Below are positions 54,806 through 62,493 of a DNA stretch of 64,000 nucleotides, piece after piece. Made by a program: the position numbers and the translations under genes. The notes beneath the pieces were generated by a model that worked only from the letters and a program-made list of their open reading frames with translations, was not told the origin of the DNA and did no database searches. Every line of letters starts with the position of its first letter. Positions within the stretch are counted from its first letter, which is position 1. The stretch is from Stenotrophomonas sp. 169 (GTDB lineage Bacteria; Pseudomonadota; Gammaproteobacteria; Xanthomonadales; Xanthomonadaceae): positions 1,136,501 through 1,200,500 of the forward strand of contig NZ_CP061204.1 in the NCBI RefSeq assembly GCF_014621775.1, in the 5' to 3' direction.

Positions 54806-55858
54806 TCAGATCCCCAGCATGCGGTGCAGTGATTCCGTATTTGTGCCGCTGTCGGCAAAGTCATCGAAAGCACGTTCGGTTACGCGGATGATGTGGTCGC
54901 GGATGAAGGCGGCGCCCTCCCGCGCGCCATCTTCCGGGTGCTTCAGGCAGCACTCCCACTCCAGCACCGCCCAGCCCGGGAAATCGTATTGGGCGAACTT
55001 CGAGAAGATCGCCTTGAAGTCGATCTGACCGTCGCCGAGCGAACGGAACCGTCCGGGTCGATCGATCCAGTCCTGGTATCCGCCATACACCCCACTTCGC
55101 GCACTGGGACGGAACTCCGCGTCCTTGACGTGGAAGATGCCGATGCGCTCGTGATAGCGATCAATGAAGCCGAGGTAGTCGATCTGCTGCAGCAGCAGGT
55201 GGCTGGGGTCGTACAGGATTTTTGCGCGGGGATGGTGGTCCACCACGTCGAGGAAGCGCTCGAAGGTGGCGCCATCGTGCAGGTCCTCGCCCGGATGGAT
55301 CTCGAAGCACAGGTCCACGCCGCAGGCATCAAAGGTATCCAGGATGGGACGCCAGCGGCGGCCGAGTTCGGCGAACGCCTCGTCCACCAGCCCTTGCGGA
55401 CGCTGCGGCCAGGGATAGAAGTAAGGCCAGGCCAGTGCGCCGGAGAACGTGGCATGCGCCGTCAGACCCAGCCGCTGGCTGGCCTTGGCGGCCAGCATCA
55501 GTTGGTCGACTGCCCAGGCCTGGCGGGCGGCGGGATCGTCGCGTTTGTCGGGCGGTGCGAATCCGTCGAACAGGCTGTCGTAGGCGGGATGGACGGCGAC
55601 CAGTTGCCCTTGCAGATGGGTGGACAGTTCGGTGATCTGCACGCCCTGTGCGGCCAGCGTGCCGGCAATGTCGTCGCAGTACGTCTGGCTGCGCGCGGCC
55701 TCGGCCAGATCGAACAGGCGCGGATCGCCGGTTGGCACTTGCAGGCCACAATAGCCCAAGCCTGCGGCCCACTTGGCCAGCGTGTCCAGCCGATCAAAGG
55801 GAGGTGTTTCACCGATGAATTGCGCCAGGAACAGCGCGGGACCCTTGAGCGTTTTCAA
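54806..55858 (-). CDS. Cytoplasmic TIM-barrel sugar isomerase/epimerase
   Basis: No good ATG exists. I favour the TTG at 55856-55858 (MKTLKGPALFLAQFIGETP, 350 residues), preceded by GAGGG ten bases upstream; another TTG at 55879 lies inside the operator. The barrel has FLAQFIGETPPFDRLDTLAKWAAGLGYCGLQVPT, DACGVDLCFEIHPGEDLHDG, AKILYDPSHLLLQQIDYLGFID and IFHVKDAEFRP with the usual Glu/Asp/His metal-site pattern. There is no signal peptide, so unlike the two other barrels in the cluster it should act in the cytoplasm. It is the first gene of the leftward operon. Confidence 0.86.
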   Translation of the reverse strand: MKTLKGPALFLAQFIGETPPFDRLDTLAKWAAGLGYCGLQVPTGDPRLFDLAEAARSQTYCDDIAGTLAAQGVQITELSTHLQGQLVAVHPAYDSLFDGFAPPDKRDDPAARQAWAVDQLMLAAKASQRLGLTAHATFSGALAWPYFYPWPQRPQGLVDEAFAELGRRWRPILDTFDACGVDLCFEIHPGEDLHDGATFERFLDVVDHHPRAKILYDPSHLLLQQIDYLGFIDRYHERIGIFHVKDAEFRPSARSGVYGGYQDWIDRPGRFRSLGDGQIDFKAIFSKFAQYDFPGWAVLEWECCLKHPEDGAREGAAFIRDHIIRVTERAFDDFADSGTNTESLHRMLGI

Positions 55859-55873
55859 GCGGATTCGCCCTCG

Positions 55874-55889
55874 ATGCAATCGATTGCAT
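55874..55889. promoter_or_regulatory. LacI-type operator between the right keto-sugar operon and its regulator
   Basis: ATGCAATCGATTGCAT is a perfect 16-base palindrome. Its 14-base core matches 47150-47163 exactly. It lies between the leftward TIM-barrel gene and the rightward LacI gene and so can control both. Confidence 0.85.
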
Positions 55890-55953
55890 TATCCTAGCAG
55901 GGCCTCCTCCAAGAGCTGTTGTGCGCTGCACAGCGGAACCATGAACTGACGCA

Positions 55954-56961
55954 ATGGCCACGATCTACGACATCGCAAAGCACGTCGGTGTGTCTGCTGG
56001 CACGGTGTCGCGCGCGCTTTCCCGGCCGGAAAAAGTCCTGCCGGCCACGCGTACCCGCATCGAGCAGGCCGCCGCCGCGCTGGGCTATGTCCCCAACACA
56101 GTAGCCCGCACGCTGAAGACGCAGCGCAGCGGCAAGATCCTGGTCACCGTGCCGGACATCGCCAATCCGTTCTTCGCCCAGATCCTGCAGGGTGCGGAGG
56201 ACGCGGCGCAGGCCGTCGGCTACGCCGTGCTGCTGGGCGATACCCAGGATCAACCCGACCGCGAAGAGCGCTATGCGCAGATGCTCCGGCGCAACGAAGC
56301 CGACGGGTTGATCGTGCTGGGGCATCGCCTTCCGCCGACAGCGCAGGCGATCGTCCAGCAGTTGGGCGCCGCCGCGCCGGTGGTCAATGGATGCGAGTTC
56401 GATCCTGCGTTGGGCATCCCCAGCGTGCACATCGACAACGTGGCCGCTGCGCGTGCCGTGATGGAACACCTGTACGGGCTGGGACACGAGCACATCGCCG
56501 TGGTCGGCGGGCCTCCCGACAATCCGCTGCACCGGCAGCGGCTGGAGGGGGTGGAGGCGGCCGGCAGGGCCCGCGGACGCCTGCGCAGCCTGAGCAGGGT
56601 GCCGGGCGATTTTTCCGTGGAGTCCGGCCATGCCGCGGCGATGGCGCTTTTGGCCCGCCCTTCGGTGCCGACCGCGATCTTCTGCTTCAGCGACCAGATG
56701 GCGCTCGGCGCCCTGGCGGCCTGCCGGGACAAGGGCATCCGTGTGCCGGAAGACGTGTCCATCGTCGGCTTCGACGACCTGGCGTCGTCGCGTTACCTCA
56801 CGCCGGCGCTGACGACCATCAGGCAACCCATGCGGGAAATCGGTGTGCGCGCGGTCGGCCTGCTGCTCGCCATCATCGATGGGGTGGAGGAGCCGCTGCA
56901 GCAGACGCTGGATTTCAATCTGATGGTGCGCGGCTCAACGGGCACGCCAAAGAACGGCTGA
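55954..56961 (+). CDS. LacI-family regulator of the keto-sugar operons
   Basis: The 335-residue regulator has the helix-turn-helix TIYDIAKHVGVSAGTVSRAL (residues 3-22) with hinge VPNTVARTLKTQRSGKI and a ligand domain (VTVPDIANPFFAQILQGAEDAAQAVGYAVLLGDTQ, VSIVGFDDLASSRYLTPALTTI). It is divergent from the right-hand operon across the perfect palindrome at 55874-55889, and the same palindrome heads the left-hand operon, so it probably controls both and itself. The inducer is unknown; a keto-sugar or glycoside-derived sugar is likely. Confidence 0.92.
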   Translation: MATIYDIAKHVGVSAGTVSRALSRPEKVLPATRTRIEQAAAALGYVPNTVARTLKTQRSGKILVTVPDIANPFFAQILQGAEDAAQAVGYAVLLGDTQDQPDREERYAQMLRRNEADGLIVLGHRLPPTAQAIVQQLGAAAPVVNGCEFDPALGIPSVHIDNVAAARAVMEHLYGLGHEHIAVVGGPPDNPLHRQRLEGVEAAGRARGRLRSLSRVPGDFSVESGHAAAMALLARPSVPTAIFCFSDQMALGALAACRDKGIRVPEDVSIVGFDDLASSRYLTPALTTIRQPMREIGVRAVGLLLAIIDGVEEPLQQTLDFNLMVRGSTGTPKNG

Positions 56962-57007
56962 GGAACGAGGCTGCAGCCTCCTCCTTGAAGCCCCATGCTG
57001 CAGTGCA

Positions 57008-57037
57008 ACTTTTAAATTGTAGTATTATTTGTTTTTA
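57008..57037 (+). promoter_or_regulatory. AT-rich promoter region of the galactose operon
   Basis: A 30-base A/T-rich run containing TTGTAGTATTA stands out from the surrounding GC-rich DNA. The TTGTA-x-TA pattern resembles half-sites of GntR-type (DgoR-like) operators, but no such regulator is in the window. It lies 54 bases before the galM ATG and differs from the LacI palindrome. Confidence 0.4.
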
Positions 57038-57090
57038 TCCTCAGCGCAGGGCCTACAAGCCCTTGACCGCAGCGCGAGGTGTTTTTGTCC

Positions 57091-58098
57091 ATGGTGGTGT
57101 TGAGCAACGTACATGGCCTGCAGGCAGAGATCGCGCAGCACGGCGCAGCGCTCGCGGCGATGCGCGTGCCCGACCGCGGTGGCCATCTGGCAGACGTGGT
57201 GCTGGGGCATGTGGATGCGACCGCCCGCCGCGAGGGCAGGTCGTTCCTGGGCAGCAGCATAGGCCGGGTGGCGGGGCGCATCAGCGGCGCTTGCTTCGAT
57301 CTGGACGGCCAGCAGCACACGCTGGCGTCGGTGGATGGCGGCACGTGCCTTCACGGCGGGCCGGCAGGATTCGATACGCGGCCGTGGCAATGGCTGGACG
57401 TGCAGAATGACCGTGCCCGCCTTCAGCTGATCAGCCCCGATGGTGACCAAGGCTTTCCCGGTGAACTGCGGATCACCGTCGAATACACGTTGGATGACAC
57501 TGACGCATTGCACGTGGAGTACACCGCGACCTGCGACCGTGCGACCGCGGTCAGCCTCACCCATCACCCGTTCTGGAACCTCGCCGGCGAAGGGGCGGGC
57601 ACCGTGGACGCTCATCGGCTCACGCTGCCGGCGTCGTCGTTCCTGGAGGTGCGGCCGGATCTGACGCCTACCGGCAGACGCCTGGACGTCACTGGCAGCG
57701 CGTTCGATTTCCGCGACGAACGCGCGCTCGGTGACGGGCTGTCCGACCGCGACGACGCGCAGTTGCAGCGGGCCGCGGGCTTCGATCATTACTGGATTCT
57801 GGACACGCAGGTGCCGGGCGCCCTGCGCTTGGCCGCGCGTCTGCATGAACCGTCTTCCGGCCGCGTGCTGCACGTCTGGAGCGATCAACCCGGCCTGCAG
57901 GTGTACACCGGCAACTTCCTTGATGGCAGTCTGCAGGGACGCTCCGGCCGTCCGTACCGCGCACGCGGTGCGATCTGCCTGGAGCCACAGAGCTTCCCCG
58001 ATGCGATGAACCGCCCGGCGTTTCCTTCCATCGTGCTGCGCCCCGGTGAGGTCTACCGTAATCGCATCGTCTACCGCTTCAGCAAGGACACGCAATGA
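57091..58098 (+). CDS. galM: Aldose 1-epimerase (mutarotase)
   Basis: From the ATG at 57091 the protein has 335 residues (a GTG four codons earlier is possible). Galactose mutarotase residues are H88 (LHGG), the general acid H159 (LTHHPFWNLAG) and the base glutamate in ICLEPQSFPDAMN. It equilibrates alpha- and beta-galactose, presenting the beta anomer to the dehydrogenase. It is the first gene of the oxidative galactose operon, overlapping the next gene by four bases. Confidence 0.92.
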   Translation: MVVLSNVHGLQAEIAQHGAALAAMRVPDRGGHLADVVLGHVDATARREGRSFLGSSIGRVAGRISGACFDLDGQQHTLASVDGGTCLHGGPAGFDTRPWQWLDVQNDRARLQLISPDGDQGFPGELRITVEYTLDDTDALHVEYTATCDRATAVSLTHHPFWNLAGEGAGTVDAHRLTLPASSFLEVRPDLTPTGRRLDVTGSAFDFRDERALGDGLSDRDDAQLQRAAGFDHYWILDTQVPGALRLAARLHEPSSGRVLHVWSDQPGLQVYTGNFLDGSLQGRSGRPYRARGAICLEPQSFPDAMNRPAFPSIVLRPGEVYRNRIVYRFSKDTQ

Positions 58099-58862
58099 AC
58101 GCACCACCTGAACCAACGGGGCGGCTGCACGGCAAGGTGGCCATCGTCACCGGTGCCGCCAATGGGATCGGCCACGCCATCGCCACGCTGTTCCATGCGC
58201 ACGGCGCGCTGGTGGCCGGCTATGACCTGGGCGCGCCGCCGCAGGGCGATCCCGCGTTCGCGCTGTTCCAGCAAGGTGATGTCACCGATGCCGACGCGGT
58301 CAGTGCGTTCGTCGAACACGTGGCGCAGGCCCTGGGTCGCGTCGACGTGCTGGTCAGCAATGCCGGCATGGATGTCTTCTCACCGCCGCTGGAACTGTCC
58401 GCGCAGACCTGGCAGCGCAACCTGGACGTGAACCTGGGTGGGCATTGGAACTTCGCCCGCGCGGTCGTGCCGCACATGCTGCAGCAGGGCGCGGGATCGG
58501 TGGTCAACATCGCGTCGGTGCATGGCCATCGCATCATCCAGGGGGCCTTCCCGTACAACGTGGCCAAGCATGCGTTGATCGGCATGACCAAGGCACTCGG
58601 CCTGGAATACGCGGCCAAGGGCCTCCGCTTCAATTCCATTTCGCCTGGCCTGATCCTGGTGGATCGCATCGAGCGCTGGTTCGACGCGCAGCCGGACCCG
58701 GCGCAGGCGCGGCAGGAACAGGAAGCACTACTGCCGCCCAAGCGCATCGGTGAACCGTCCGAAGTCGCGCAGACCGCGTTGTTCCTGGCCAGCGACGAAG
58801 CCCGTTTCATCAACGCGGCCGACATCCTGATCGATGGCGGCCGCAGCCAACTCTACTACTGA
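58095..58862 (+). CDS. SDR-family D-galactose 1-dehydrogenase
   Basis: The 255-residue short-chain dehydrogenase has the cofactor motif TGAANGIG (19-26), NAG in SNAG, and the catalytic S141, Y154-x3-K158. Its place between galM and the galactonate genes identifies the substrate as galactose (oxidised to galactono-lactone) by context; SDR sequence alone would not distinguish it from other sugar dehydrogenases. It is cytoplasmic and translationally coupled to galM. Confidence 0.82.
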   Translation: MNAPPEPTGRLHGKVAIVTGAANGIGHAIATLFHAHGALVAGYDLGAPPQGDPAFALFQQGDVTDADAVSAFVEHVAQALGRVDVLVSNAGMDVFSPPLELSAQTWQRNLDVNLGGHWNFARAVVPHMLQQGAGSVVNIASVHGHRIIQGAFPYNVAKHALIGMTKALGLEYAAKGLRFNSISPGLILVDRIERWFDAQPDPAQARQEQEALLPPKRIGEPSEVAQTALFLASDEARFINAADILIDGGRSQLYY

Positions 58863-58869
58863 GCCCCCC

Positions 58870-59484
58870 ATGAGCCTTCCTTCTCTTCCGCTTATTGCGA
58901 TCCTGCGCGGCATCACGCCTGCGGAGATCCGCAAGCATGTGCGCGCGTTGATCGATACAGGCATCGCGCAGATCGAAATCCCCACCAATTCGCCGGACTG
59001 GCTGAGCAGTGTGCAGCTGGCACTGGAAGAGGCGCGCGGCGACGCCGAAGTGGGCGCGGGTACCGTGCTGACGACCGCAGACGTGGATCGATTGGCCGCC
59101 ACGGGTGCACGGCTGATGGTCACCCCGAATACAGACCCTGTGGTGATCGCGCATGCCCGTGCGCACGGGCTGGACGTGGCCGCCGGTTTCGCCACCGCCA
59201 GCGAGGCGTTCGCTGCGATCAACGCGGGGGCGCAGCGATTGAAGCTGTTTCCGGCAGCGCATTTCGGCCCCGGCTATGTGCGTGCGCTGAAGGCGGTGCT
59301 GCCGCCGGACGTGCCGCTTTACGCCGTCGGGGGCATCGGCCCGGACAATCTCGCGGCCTTCCTGCAGGCCGGATGTACGGGGGCGGGGCTGGGCGGCGAA
59401 CTGTATCGCCCCGGCCAGGATGCCGCTACCACCGCGCGCCATGCAGGCGCCTTCGTCGCCGCCCTGCGGAGTGCCACGCCATGA
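58870..59484 (+). CDS. dgoA: 2-dehydro-3-deoxy-6-phosphogalactonate aldolase
   Basis: Starting at 58870 the protein has 204 residues, normal for the KDPG/KDPGal aldolase family. Key residues: R13 (AILRGITP), E36 (IEIPTNS) and Schiff-base K125 (RLKLFPA). It splits KDPGal to pyruvate and glyceraldehyde-3-phosphate, the last step of the pathway. Its stop overlaps dgoD by four bases. Location in a galactose operon distinguishes it from the KDPG aldolase of the Entner-Doudoroff pathway. Confidence 0.9.
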   Translation: MSLPSLPLIAILRGITPAEIRKHVRALIDTGIAQIEIPTNSPDWLSSVQLALEEARGDAEVGAGTVLTTADVDRLAATGARLMVTPNTDPVVIAHARAHGLDVAAGFATASEAFAAINAGAQRLKLFPAAHFGPGYVRALKAVLPPDVPLYAVGGIGPDNLAAFLQAGCTGAGLGGELYRPGQDAATTARHAGAFVAALRSATP

Positions 59485-60629
59485 AGATCACCCGCCTGAC
59501 GACGTATCGCGTCGCGCCGCGCTGGATGTTCCTGAAGATCGAAACCGACGAAGGCGTGGTCGGCTGGGGCGAGCCGGTCATCGAGGGCCGCGCGCGCACG
59601 GTGGAGGCCGCGGTGCAGGAGCTCGGCGAGCACTTGATCGGCAAGGACCCGGCGCGCATCAACGACCACTGGCAGGTGCTGTACCGCGGCGGCTTTTACC
59701 GGGGCGGCGCGGTGTTCATGAGTGCATTGGCCGGCATCGACCAGGCCTTGTGGGACATCAAGGGCAAGACGCTTGGCGTGCCGGTGTACCAGCTGCTTGG
59801 CGGTCTGGTGCGCGACCGCATGAAGACCTATTGCTGGGTGGGCGGTGACCGCCCGGCCGACATCATCGCGCAGATCCGCGCACGCGTTGCACTGGGCTAC
59901 GACACCTTCAAGCTCAATGCCTGCGAGGAGATGCCACTGCTGGCACCCAGCCGCACCATCGATGCCGCCGTGGCCAAAGTCGCCGAGATCCGCGAAGCAT
60001 TCGGTCAGACGATCGAGTTCGGCCTGGATTTCCATGGCCGCGTCGGCTGGCCGATGGCGAAGACGCTGATCCGTGAGCTCGAACCGTACCGGCCGTTGTT
60101 CATCGAAGAGCCGGTACTGGCGGAGCAGGCGGAGTACTACCCGCGCCTTGCCGAGCAGACGGCCATCCCGCTGGCGGCTGGGGAGCGCATGTTCTCGCGC
60201 ACCGAGTTCAAGAGCGTGTTCGCTGCCGGTGGCCTGTCCATCGTGCAGCCGGATCTGTCGCATGCGGGCGGCATCACCGAGTGCATGAAGATCGCCGCCA
60301 TGGCGGAGGCCCACGACGTGGCGCTGGCGCCGCACTGCCCCTTGGGTCCGGTTGCGCTGGCCGCGTGCCTGCACGTGGACTTCGCCAGCTGGAACGCCGT
60401 GCTGCAGGAACAGAGCATCGGCATCCATTACAACGCCGACGGCGAGCTGCTGGACTATGTAAAGAACAAGGATGCCTTCACCATGCACGAAGGCTCCATC
60501 CTGCCCTTTACCCAGCCGGGACTGGGCGTGGACATCGACGAAGACGTGGTGATCGAACGCGCGCGGACGGCGGGTGACTGGCGCAACCCGCTGTGGCGCC
60601 ACGAAGACGGGAGTGTTGCCGAATGGTAA
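59481..60629 (+). CDS. dgoD: D-galactonate dehydratase
   Basis: From the ATG at 59481, 382 residues of enolase-superfamily structure: [35 protein letters not shown] (base lysine region), [21 protein letters not shown] and AGERMFSR metal ligands, and the catalytic histidine in LAPHCPLGP. It converts galactonate to 2-keto-3-deoxygalactonate. It matches DgoD length and the [28 protein letters not shown] signature. It overlaps dgoA and the lactonase gene. Confidence 0.94.
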   Translation: MKITRLTTYRVAPRWMFLKIETDEGVVGWGEPVIEGRARTVEAAVQELGEHLIGKDPARINDHWQVLYRGGFYRGGAVFMSALAGIDQALWDIKGKTLGVPVYQLLGGLVRDRMKTYCWVGGDRPADIIAQIRARVALGYDTFKLNACEEMPLLAPSRTIDAAVAKVAEIREAFGQTIEFGLDFHGRVGWPMAKTLIRELEPYRPLFIEEPVLAEQAEYYPRLAEQTAIPLAAGERMFSRTEFKSVFAAGGLSIVQPDLSHAGGITECMKIAAMAEAHDVALAPHCPLGPVALAACLHVDFASWNAVLQEQSIGIHYNADGELLDYVKNKDAFTMHEGSILPFTQPGLGVDIDEDVVIERARTAGDWRNPLWRHEDGSVAEW

Positions 60630-61540
60630 GCATGTCGATGCGGGCCCCGGATGCCGTGCTGGCGTTCGACAGCGGCTGCACGCTGGGAGAGAGCATCGTC
60701 TGGTGCGCGCGCGAGCGGGTGCTGTGGTGGACCGATATCAAAGGACGCCGGATCTGGCGGCAGGGGCCGGATGCGGCCGCCGGTACATGGTGGTCAACGC
60801 CTGGGCGGGTGGGTTGTCTGGCGCTGTGTGGGTCCGGACGCCTGTTGCTGGGCATGGAGGACGCGCTGTACCTGGCTGACCCGCGCGAGTGCGCCGCCGG
60901 CAGCGAACTGACGTGCGAGCGGATCTGCGACGTGCCGATGCCCGCAGCGGACATGCGCATCAACGATGGGCGCCTGGACCGCAGTGGCAACTTCGTGTTC
61001 GGGTGCATCAACGAGGGCGCGGAGCAGGCACGTACGGCGTACTTCCATCAGTACTCGCGGCGGCATGGCCTGCGTCAGCTGGCGCTGGATCCGGTGACGA
61101 TCGCCAACGGCATCGGCTTCACGCCCGATGGCAACGGCATGTACTACTGCGATTCGCTGCAGGGACGGATCATGCAGGTGCGCTACGACGCCGATACCGC
61201 CACCGTCGGTGCACCACAGCTCTTTGCCGTGGTCGACGGTGCCGAGCCGGACGGTGCAGCGGTTGACGCGCAGGGCCGGGTATGGGGTGCGCAGTGGGGG
61301 GCAGGGCAGGTGGTGTGTTACTCCGCTGCCGGCGCCGTCGCGCACACGGTAGACGTGCCCGCCAGGCAGCCGACCTGCGTGGCTTTCGCCGGTGATGCGC
61401 TGGACACCTTGTTCATCACCTCGGCACGCGATGGATTGGACGCTGCGCAACTGGAAGCGGAACCCGGCAGTGGCGGCGTGTTCGCCAGCCGCCTGCAGGG
61501 CGTGCGCGGTCTGCCCGATACCCGGTTCGCGGACGCATGA
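60623..61540 (+). CDS. SMP-30/gluconolactonase family lactonase (galactonolactonase)
   Basis: The protein has 305 residues from the ATG at 60623 (a second ATG three codons on is possible). The six-bladed propeller carries the metal ligands E in LGESIVW, N in [11 protein letters not shown] and D in [15 protein letters not shown]-30 family enzymes hydrolyse aldonolactones; in this operon it opens galactono-lactone to galactonate. It is coupled to dgoD by a seven-base overlap and to dgoK by four. Confidence 0.88.
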   Translation: MVSMSMRAPDAVLAFDSGCTLGESIVWCARERVLWWTDIKGRRIWRQGPDAAAGTWWSTPGRVGCLALCGSGRLLLGMEDALYLADPRECAAGSELTCERICDVPMPAADMRINDGRLDRSGNFVFGCINEGAEQARTAYFHQYSRRHGLRQLALDPVTIANGIGFTPDGNGMYYCDSLQGRIMQVRYDADTATVGAPQLFAVVDGAEPDGAAVDAQGRVWGAQWGAGQVVCYSAAGAVAHTVDVPARQPTCVAFAGDALDTLFITSARDGLDAAQLEAEPGSGGVFASRLQGVRGLPDTRFADA

Positions 61541-62418
61541 TCGCCGTTGACTGGGGCAGCAGCAGCCTGCGTGCCTTTCGCGTGGAAAGCGATGGCCGCG
61601 TGCGTGAAACGCGCCGGACCGATCAGGGCCTGCTGCACGTGGGTGGCCGCTTCGCTGACGTACTGGGGCAGTTGATCGACGGCTGGGACGACGCCCTGGT
61701 GGTGCTCGCCGGCATGGTCGGCAGCCGGCAGGGCTGGCAGGAAGTGCCCTACGTGCAGGCCCCCGTGGGTCTGCAGGACATCGCTGCCGGCATGCGGCTA
61801 CTTGACGGCGACGCCATGCCGGGTCGCGCGCTGTGGCTGGTGCCGGGTGTGAGCTGTTTCGATGCGCATCAGGTGCCTGATGTGATGCGTGGCGAAGAGA
61901 CCCAGCTGTGCGGCCTGCTGCCGACGCTCGGTGCGGGCTCGCATCACGTGCTTCTGCCCGGTACGCACAGCAAGCACGTTCGGATAGTGGATGGCCGCAT
62001 CGAAGGCTTCAGTACCTTCATGACCGGCGAGGTGTTCGCTGTGCTGCGCCAACACAGTCTGCTGGGCCGGATGATGGTCGATGCGCCGCACGATGACGCT
62101 GCATTCGCCGACGGGATGTCCATGGCGTCGCGTGGCGATGCGCTGCTGCATCACTTGTTCAGTGTGCGAACGCGCGCACTGTTCGATCAGCTCGCACCCG
62201 AGCAGCTGACCAGTTATCTGTCCGGCCTGCTGATCGGGCATGAAGTGCAGTCGCTGTCCGCTTCGGGCGGCACGGTGCAGGTGATCGCATCCGACGACCT
62301 GGCTGCGCGCTATCTGACGGCGCTGAAGCTGCGCGGCATGCAGGCGGCACTCCACGGTGAAGAAAGCGCAGCGCGGGGCATGCACCTGCTCGCGCATGCA
62401 CGTGGCCTGCCGGTATAG
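61537..62418 (+). CDS. dgoK: 2-dehydro-3-deoxygalactonokinase
   Basis: The 293-residue DgoK has the N-terminal ATP-binding strand [42 protein letters not shown], and LLPGTHSKHVRIVDGRIEGFSTFMTGEVFAVL, all characteristic of the family. It phosphorylates 2-keto-3-deoxygalactonate at C6, feeding the aldolase. It overlaps the lactonase gene by four bases and is followed 75 bases on by the symporter gene. Confidence 0.93.
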   Translation: MIAVDWGSSSLRAFRVESDGRVRETRRTDQGLLHVGGRFADVLGQLIDGWDDALVVLAGMVGSRQGWQEVPYVQAPVGLQDIAAGMRLLDGDAMPGRALWLVPGVSCFDAHQVPDVMRGEETQLCGLLPTLGAGSHHVLLPGTHSKHVRIVDGRIEGFSTFMTGEVFAVLRQHSLLGRMMVDAPHDDAAFADGMSMASRGDALLHHLFSVRTRALFDQLAPEQLTSYLSGLLIGHEVQSLSASGGTVQVIASDDLAARYLTALKLRGMQAALHGEESAARGMHLLAHARGLPV

Positions 62419-62493
62419 CGCTGGCGCACCTTCGCCTCGTTTCATCTCCCACCGCCCGGTGATCCGCCGGCACCCGCAACAAGGAAGCAGGAC

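Noticed and set aside
55941..55949. Minimal open frame ATG-AAC-TGA just before the LacI start as a leader peptide
   Set aside because: Three codons without RBS could occur by chance; no attenuator structure is visible.
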